Shown here piece by piece: positions 6,703-11,169 of a DNA stretch of 11,169 bases; positions within the stretch are counted from its first letter, which is position 1, and each line of letters opens with the position of its first letter. The stretch is from Bacteroidetes bacterium 4572_114 (GTDB lineage: Bacteria; Bacteroidota; Bacteroidia; Bacteroidales; 4484-276), in assembly GCA_002254335.1 (NCBI GenBank), contig NIVA01000158.1, positions 1 through 11,169 on the forward strand, read 5' to 3'. Under the pieces are notes generated by a model. That model worked only from the letters and a program-made list of their open reading frames with translations, searched no databases and had not been told where the DNA came from. A program made the position numbers and the translations under genes.

Positions 6703-6806
6703 GTGGGGTGTTAAAAATTTGATTTTACAAAAACGTACCCGGCTGTTTATCCGGTCATTATTGAAAATAGTACGAAAACGCCAAAACCAGATTTAACACC
6801 CTATCA
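6694..6806. repeat. Two inverted copies of a degenerate GGTGTTAAA...GGTTTTG repeat
   Basis: GGGTGTTAAA at 6706-6715 faces its exact reverse complement at 6792-6801. Beyond these ten bases the arms still align with small gaps (TTTGATTTT versus TCTGGTTTTG, each ending in CGTAC). The unit is about 35 bases and recurs at 9935-9967. It could be the ends of a decayed insertion sequence or a short non-coding element; no transposase is present. Confidence 0.45.
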
Positions 6807-7155
6807 TTTTTACAGACCCCACCACGTACGTACAAGATTGTTGAGGGAGGTTTAGATACCTTTAATTCTTTAATTTTCGCGGGTTCAAAATCCGGGTGAC
6901 TAAGTTAATTACCTCATAGCAATAAAAGTTCCCAGGTCTAATCCTAATTTATTATTTACATCACTGCTTTTTTCAAAATAATCATTAGGTTTGCCGGGGG
7001 ATTAAGTATGACTTCAATATTGTTCTCGTTGTTCTAAAATTGGGGGTAACGGGGCGGAGCTATGCAACACCAACACCTTTTTAGGCTCTTAATTTGGAAA
7101 ATTAACCAACATGTTGTTTAAATTTTTTGTTGTCAGTTTCCCGCTTTGTGGTTTC
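6807..7155. other. Intergenic stretch without a recognisable gene
   Basis: No open frame with protein-like content, no RNA gene and no clear -7 box are visible here. A short palindromic word ACGTACGT lies at 6824-6831, followed by AAGATTGTTGAGG, which resembles the flank of the palindrome at 10100-10121. The stretch presumably holds the promoter and leader of the large gene that follows, but I cannot place them. Confidence 0.4.
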
Positions 7156-7183
7156 AATAATAAATAATAAATAATAAATAGTA
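7156..7183. repeat. Heptanucleotide tandem repeat AATAATA upstream of the large fusion gene
   Basis: Three perfect AATAATA units (7156-7176) are followed by one variant AATAGTA (7177-7183). The array ends 15 bases before the ATG at 7199, in the leader or promoter spacer. A seven-base unit allows copy-number change by slippage. Confidence 0.7.
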
Positions 7184-7198
7184 AATTGAATTAACTCA

Positions 7199-9892
7199 AT
7201 GGTTATCTCATTCTACATCTTTCAAATTTGTATTATTGTTTTCTTAGGTATCTTGATATCATCATTAATAAAAAACCCTGTAATTAAGCTGTTTGTTTCG
7301 TCCATATTTAGTCTGTTTATTACAGCGCAAATAAGTTCCCTCTATTTTGGCGCACGTTTAATCGACTACAAATATTATGTCCATTTTAATTTTGATGATA
7401 TTGTTGCTATATATAAACACTATATTTTGCAATTATCATTGCTGATTGCTGTTTTATTGGCCCTGACATTTCTCATGTTTTATCTAAGCAAAAAACTAAT
7501 ACAGGTTAAATTCATAGAAAGGTATTTCATAAGGGTATCAATAGCTCTATTATCAATATTTCTGTTATCAGTTAAGGGCTGGGCCTTTAATGAGATATTT
7601 CAAATTATAAAAATTACAAACACAGCTACAAAACAATTTAGCGGTTCGTTGAAGTCACTGGGGATCGATGAACAGGATTATATTTCCCCGTCAGAAGTTA
7701 TAGCCGAAAAAGGCAAGAACATCATAATCATTTCACTAGAATCGCTGGAAAAAGGGTTTCTTGAAGAGGGATTTGCCACAGTAACCCCAAACCTCAGAGA
7801 GCTTTCCAAGGAGATGGTTTTCTACAATATGTCCCCGGCACCGGGAAGTGATTGGACTTCCGGTTCGCTATATACTTATTTGACCGGGGTGCCGGCATTT
7901 TTTAAAAAACCGGGCAACGAAATTTTTCAAAACTCAGTGTCTGCAAAAATAACCGGTATGCCCCATGTCTTGAAAAAGGCCGGATATAACCCGGTCTATC
8001 TTATCGGGAAGGCTGAATTTTCGGGGATTAATGATATACTGAACACTTATGGTGTTACGGTAAAATCAGAGGAAACCATTAAAACAAAATACCCAGATAC
8101 CCAGTGGGGCCTACATGATAAAGATTTATTCGCAGAAGCGAAAAAAGAGATTTTATTGAACAAAAATTCAGGTAAACCATTTGCCCTTTTTATGTCAACT
8201 GTCAACTCTCATGCCCCCGACGGGGTTTATGATGAAAGAATGGAACAGTACGTTAGCGGACAAAGGAACGGTTTGGAATTTTCTATAGCTTCTGTAGATT
8301 ATCTCATTGGCGATTTCATCAGTTTTTTAAAAAAAGAAAATATCCTTCAAAATACTGTTATTTATATTTTTCCCGATCACCTGTTAATGCAACTATCTTC
8401 GGAAACTGTTGATGATTTTACCAATGCCGATATAAAAAACCTGACCTATAATAATAATGAAGATATATATCAAATAGACTTGCCAAAGATAATTTTAGAG
8501 GGGGCCGGCATAAACCACAACGCAAAATTCCTGACAGATTTTATTAAAACTGACAAAATCGAATTCCTAAAAAATAACATCTCAAACATCCTTGACAAAA
8601 TCGAATTCCTAAAAAATAACATCTCAAACATCCTCGCGCTCAACGAATCGTCCCTGGAAACTAAAAATGAGGGGGATGCCTATTATGAAAATTACATATC
8701 AAAAGAAACCACAAATAGTAACAACGATGGTGTGGAGGTAATTTTGTACGAAAAGAGAGATACCATTTACCTCGAAAGCAGCACAGATAAAGAAATAACC
8801 TTAAAAATTGGAAACAAAACCTTTAACTCGAAAGAGGGCCTCAATTTAATATTTAAGATTGATAATAAATTCTTCCATATCGAGACTTTTAACTTTACAA
8901 ACGACACATCAACATTCAATTCATTTATTGACAAACTAAGGTTTTTAGATATAAAAAAGCAGTTTTATGCCATAGCTTTGCAAGGTACAACATCTGTTGG
9001 ACTATCATGGCAAAAGGCCATGCTTAAACAGTACGGGCTTTCAAAATTGGCCGGTTTAAATAGCGGGGAATCATATATTGCATTTTCCAACCGGGGGTAC
9101 CCACGGGAAATTGTGTCAAACGAAAATTTAAATATCTCAATGCCAAATGAAGTAACTGTTGTTGTAAGGTCAATGCCCGACATAAAAAGCGATGCCCGCG
9201 ACACCAAAAAATTTATAGCCCATGCAGGCGGAAAGATACAATCGCATACATATACAAATTCAAAAGAGGCCCTTGACCTGTCTTATAAAAAAGGGTTTCG
9301 ACTATTTGAGCTGGATATTATTAAAACTTCTGATAATGTTTATGTTGCCGCCCACGACTGGAAACACTGGAAAATGATAACAGGTTTTGAAGGCGATGGC
9401 CCGGTAAGTTCCGATGAATTTTTGAAACATAAAATATTCCAAAAATTCACACCGATGGATATCGGCTCCATAAATAAATGGTTCAACGGCCACCCTGATG
9501 CAATTTTGGTTACAGATAAGGTAAATGAACCAAATGATTTTGCCGATAAATTTACCGATAAAAATAGGTTGATAATGGAACTGTTTACCATGGATGCTCT
9601 CATCGAAGGGTTAAATTCAGGGATAAAATCGGCAATGGCATCCCAATCCATCATCGCTCAATTAAAAGGCAATAAAGTTGATGAACTGTTGAAATTGGGC
9701 GTAAAAGATATTGCCGTTTCCAGGAGGATGATAAAAGATAATATCCCGTTTTTTAAAGACCTCCAAAAAAACAAAATCAACACCTACGTGTTCCATGTAA
9801 ATTTCGACACTGGGAAAGATGAGGTTTATGTGCTTACAAATGAAATGCATTTGGTTTATGGATTATATGCAGATGAGTGGGGTTTTAGATAA
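7199..9892 (+). CDS. Membrane phosphoglycerol transferase (MdoB/LtaS-like) fused to ILEI-like and GDPD domains
   Basis: The 897-residue protein has three modules. (1) About four N-terminal membrane helices (3-22, 28-50, 76-97, 108-126) lead to a sulfatase-fold transferase domain (about 172-450): IIIISLESLEKG (metal ligand Glu181), SDWTSGSLYTYLTGVP (probable catalytic Thr220), STVNSHAP (His338) and YIFPDHLLM (Asp393, His394). PDHLLM and WT.G resemble MdoB/OpgB phosphoglycerol transferases more than LtaS. (2) Residues about 511-650 resemble the ILEI/FAM3 domain: KEGLNLIFKIDNKFF, YAIALQGTTSVGL and SYIAFSNRGYP. (3) Residues about 670-897 form a GDPD domain: IAHAGG (His675), FELDI (Glu704, Asp706) and AAHDW (His719). 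Known relatives of module 1 move phosphoglycerol from phosphatidylglycerol to periplasmic glycans or teichoic acid; GDPD enzymes cut glycerophosphodiesters. All catalytic modules should face outward. The gene stands alone between repeats. The acceptor is unknown. Confidence 0.82.
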   Translation: MVISFYIFQICIIVFLGILISSLIKNPVIKLFVSSIFSLFITAQISSLYFGARLIDYKYYVHFNFDDIVAIYKHYILQLSLLIAVLLALTFLMFYLSKKLIQVKFIERYFIRVSIALLSIFLLSVKGWAFNEIFQIIKITNTATKQFSGSLKSLGIDEQDYISPSEVIAEKGKNIIIISLESLEKGFLEEGFATVTPNLRELSKEMVFYNMSPAPGSDWTSGSLYTYLTGVPAFFKKPGNEIFQNSVSAKITGMPHVLKKAGYNPVYLIGKAEFSGINDILNTYGVTVKSEETIKTKYPDTQWGLHDKDLFAEAKKEILLNKNSGKPFALFMSTVNSHAPDGVYDERMEQYVSGQRNGLEFSIASVDYLIGDFISFLKKENILQNTVIYIFPDHLLMQLSSETVDDFTNADIKNLTYNNNEDIYQIDLPKIILEGAGINHNAKFLTDFIKTDKIEFLKNNISNILDKIEFLKNNISNILALNESSLETKNEGDAYYENYISKETTNSNNDGVEVILYEKRDTIYLESSTDKEITLKIGNKTFNSKEGLNLIFKIDNKFFHIETFNFTNDTSTFNSFIDKLRFLDIKKQFYAIALQGTTSVGLSWQKAMLKQYGLSKLAGLNSGESYIAFSNRGYPREIVSNENLNISMPNEVTVVVRSMPDIKSDARDTKKFIAHAGGKIQSHTYTNSKEALDLSYKKGFRLFELDIIKTSDNVYVAAHDWKHWKMITGFEGDGPVSSDEFLKHKIFQKFTPMDIGSINKWFNGHPDAILVTDKVNEPNDFADKFTDKNRLIMELFTMDALIEGLNSGIKSAMASQSIIAQLKGNKVDELLKLGVKDIAVSRRMIKDNIPFFKDLQKNKINTYVFHVNFDTGKDEVYVLTNEMHLVYGLYADEWGFR
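8551..8634. repeat. Perfect 42-base tandem duplication inside the fusion gene
   Basis: Bases 8551-8592 and 8593-8634 are identical. The unit is 14 codons, so the frame is kept, and the protein carries DKIEFLKNNISNIL twice in a row (452-465 and 466-479). This falls in a helical linker between the transferase domain and the ILEI-like domain. The absence of any base difference means the duplication is recent or kept uniform. Confidence 0.97.
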
Positions 9893-9934
9893 ATGAGGGG
9901 CTCGCTACAAAAAAGACAAATAAACAATGATTGA

Positions 9935-9967
9935 GACCTAACGGGTGGAGTATTAAATCTGGTTTTG
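9935..9967 (+). repeat. Third copy of the GGTTTTG-type degenerate repeat
   Basis: Starting with GACCTAACGGGTGGAGTATT, this copy aligns in direct orientation with 6693-6729 (GACCTGTTAGGTGGGGTGTT) and shares TTAAATCTGGTTTTG exactly, inverted, with 6782-6796. It begins 43 bases after the stop of the fusion gene, so related repeats lie on both sides of that gene. Confidence 0.5.
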
Positions 9968-10099
9968 TCTTTTTTGTCCCATTTTTCTATATGTTCCTTA
10001 TCCACATAATTACCGAATTGAGAACCCTTTGCCTACAACCCGGTACGGGTTTCGCTACTAATAGAACAATTTTTCAAACGAAATCAATACCAGATAGCT

Positions 10100-10121
10100 C
10101 AACCCCGTACGTACGGGGTTG
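10100..10121. repeat. Perfect 22-base palindrome around GTACGTAC
   Basis: The 22 bases from 10100 to 10121 equal their own reverse complement: arms CAACCCC and GGGGTTG around the centre GTACGTAC. An imperfect relative, CAACCCGGTACGGGTT, lies about 65 bases upstream, and a degenerate one with ACGTACGT at 6824-6831 is also followed by a TTGTTG word. It could be a protein-binding site, a repeat-element end or a hairpin. Confidence 0.6.
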
Positions 10122-10195
10122 TTGGGGATCTCTTGTAATCACCTTAACTACAATACCTAAACTCATACTGAGTTTTACATAAACCTGGGGAATAA

Positions 10196-10377
10196 GCGGC
10201 AGCGCCGCGAAATATTTATAGCTACCGGAATACCCCCTGCAAACAAGGTGCAGCGCACCGAAATATCATTCATCGGGCTTAATATTACGGTGCGCTGCAC
10301 CTGATGTTTCTATATGGACGCATCTTTGCTATAAAGATTGGCGGTGCGCCTGCCTCGCCGGCAAGGCGGGCTGCACC
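10196..10377. repeat. Cluster of four REP-like GCAGCGC hairpins
   Basis: Copy 1 (10196-10215) is GCGGC-AGC-GCCGC followed by GAAATAT. Copy 2 (10247-10266) is GGTGC-AGC-GCACC followed by the same GAAATAT. Copy 3 (10288-10302) is copy 2 inverted, so 10246-10260 and 10288-10302 also form a perfect 15-base stem. Copy 4 (10343-10377) is inverted and interrupted in its loop. Stem bases differ between copies 1 and 2 in matched pairs while the AGC loop and the GAAATAT tail stay constant. This fits REP-type palindromic repeats; no REP-associated transposase is in the window. Confidence 0.75.
10348..10371. repeat. 24-base GC-rich palindrome inserted into a REP hairpin
   Basis: The core GCCGGC at 10357-10362 is flanked by arms GCCTGCCTC and AAGGCGGGC that pair completely if G-U pairs are allowed. 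On either side GGTGCGC and TGCACC are the two halves of the GGTGCGCTGCACC repeat seen at 10289-10301, so about 22 bases have been added inside its loop. Confidence 0.65.
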
Positions 10378-10572
10378 TTTTCATTTTCCGGGAAAACATC
10401 AATTTGTCCTAACTCTACAAGGGTAGCCTTTTTGCGTCATCGTTCATAAAAACATTCATTTTATTAAACGCCACTTTATACTTTTAGTGCTTTTTGCAAA
10501 GCGTCACTTAACAGAACCGTTTTTAACTTCAAACATAACTATTTAGCTGGCTTTTTATTGGCAGAATCCTTA

Positions 10573-10707
10573 AGACCCCATCCCCAACCCTTCCCCTGTG
10601 ACCGAAGGAAACCCGTATGGGCATGGGAAGGGAGTTCCACCGCACAAGCCACTGCAGCGGTCAGTGCGGGGGAATCCTCCCCATCAAGGGGGAGTTAGAG
10701 GGGGTCT
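10573..10707. repeat. C/G-rich long inverted repeat with nested palindrome
   Basis: AGACCCC at 10573-10579 is matched by GGGGTCT at 10701-10707. The inner arms are C-rich (CCCCAACCCTTCCCC from 10582) and G-rich (AAGGGGGAGTTAGAGGGGG, ending at 10703). Inside lies CCGCAC at 10640-10645 paired with GTGCGG at 10664-10669, around CCACTGCAGCGG. Long inverted repeats with CCCCAACCC and GGGGGAGTT arms are a familiar intergenic element in Bacteroidota; no coding capacity is seen. Confidence 0.6.
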
Positions 10708-10833
10708 GTGATAGTGGACATTAGGTATGTGTCTATTAAAAAGCAGCTAAATAATTACAGAATAAGACAATAAAAATAACCCCCTTTTGGAAAGAGGCTT
10801 TAATGAAGTGTAATCCATGAACAAAATATAATA

Positions 10834-11169
10834 ATGAACACTACGGCAATTATCGTCAACTACCATACATCTTCTTTTTTACCTCCTCTATTAAAAGTTT
10901 TAAATAGTGGCCGAAATATTGAGTGATTTCTCAAAAGTACGATTAATGGTGTTTCCCGAAAACATTGGTTTTGAAATTGTGATTCCGATTGGTTTCTGTT
11001 GATCAATCCCGACACCTTGCCCGACAAAGGGTTTTTAATAAAACTAATCAGGGGGGCAGAACAATCGGATGCACTAATTGCAGGTCCTCGCTTCTTTTGG
11101 GACAATGATAAAAAATACAAACTTCCTCCTTCGCTCGGATATTCATTATTGGTGCAAATGGGAATGGAA
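10834..11169 (+). pseudogene. Disrupted family 2 glycosyltransferase, cut by the window end
   Basis: From ATG 10834 the frame reads MNTTAIIVNYHTSSFLPPLL, a typical GT2 start, then meets TGA at 10924-10926. The next recognisable part, VAEILSDFSKVRLMVFPEN followed by IGF, lies in the +1 frame. From about 10981 the first frame again reads DSDWFLLINPDTLPDKGF and continues open to the edge. Compared with intact GT2 enzymes, which transfer sugars from nucleotide-sugar donors in polysaccharide synthesis, the expected VVDNxS block after the first strand and the short helix after ENIGF are missing. This gives two small deletions, each with a frame change, plus a second TGA at 10972-10974. The DXD-like donor site would be NPD. 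It is not translated as one protein unless this is a sequencing or assembly fault. Confidence 0.75.

Larger units (their letters stand above)
9893..10833. other. Gene-free region made largely of dispersed palindromic repeats
   Basis: I find no convincing coding region between the fusion gene and the glycosyltransferase remnant. Identified contents are a copy of the GGTTTTG repeat (9935-9967), a palindrome with centre GTACGTAC (10100-10121), a GCAGCGC hairpin family (10196-10377) and a C/G-rich inverted repeat (10573-10707). The spacers 10130-10190, 10380-10570 and 10710-10833 show nothing recognisable. Confidence 0.6.

Noticed and set aside
6880..6894. CGGGTTCAAAATCCG, resembling a tRNA T-arm
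   Set aside because: The stem is only four pairs with one G-T, the fifth pair fails, and no anticodon or D arm lies upstream. It is not a tRNA and not a convincing attachment-site remnant.
9931..10182. 83-codon plus-strand open frame from a TTG
   Set aside because: It begins inside a repeat copy, runs through two GTAC palindromes, has no ATG and matches no family I know. It is most likely chance openness in repeat DNA.
10860..11120. 86-codon minus-strand open frame
   Set aside because: It lies antisense to clear glycosyltransferase family 2 blocks (IIVNYHTSSF, FLLINPDTLPDKG) and has no recognisable protein features.

Overview
The window looks like chromosomal DNA of a member of the Bacteroidota (Bacteroidetes). 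Supporting signs are the A+T-rich intergenic DNA, matches to the Bacteroidetes -7 promoter box TAnnTTTG before two genes, a roughly 405-residue QueA, a short CDP-alcohol-type PssA, and clusters of short palindromic intergenic repeats. No lineage below phylum is claimed.

Layout. At 1-711 there are only fragments: a possible signal-peptide start running off the left edge, a cluster of TTTGGCTATAT-like inverted motifs, the C-terminal piece of an AAA-type ATPase, and an unrecognised small frame. From 4757 down to 712 lies a tight minus-strand cluster: queA (tRNA queuosine synthesis), a membrane-anchored FAM151/menorin-like (PLC-like) phosphodiesterase, an EptA-type phosphoethanolamine transferase that appears to have lost about 110 residues in frame, and an alpha/beta hydrolase of the proline iminopeptidase type. 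Divergent from queA is a Crp/Fnr-family regulator (4924-5640), followed by pssA (GTG start, 5942-6610). After repeat-rich DNA comes a single large gene (7199-9892). It encodes a four-helix membrane protein with an MdoB/LtaS-like phosphoglycerol transferase domain, an ILEI/FAM3-like domain and a C-terminal GDPD phosphodiesterase domain. The right end (9893-10833) has no convincing gene but at least four kinds of palindromic repeat. It ends in a disrupted family 2 glycosyltransferase start that runs off the window.

How the parts relate. The recurring theme is phospholipid head groups. PssA makes phosphatidylserine, the precursor of phosphatidylethanolamine. EptA-type enzymes move phosphoethanolamine from that lipid to an acceptor, and MdoB/LtaS-type enzymes do the same with phosphoglycerol. 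In both transferase loci a PLC-like phosphodiesterase sits beside the transferase (2738-3511 with 1496-2719) or is fused to it (7199-9892). The inference is a surface-modification activity that both adds and trims phosphodiester-linked substituents. The apparent deletion in the EptA-type gene, the broken glycosyltransferase and the ATPase fragment point to local gene decay, or in part to assembly error.
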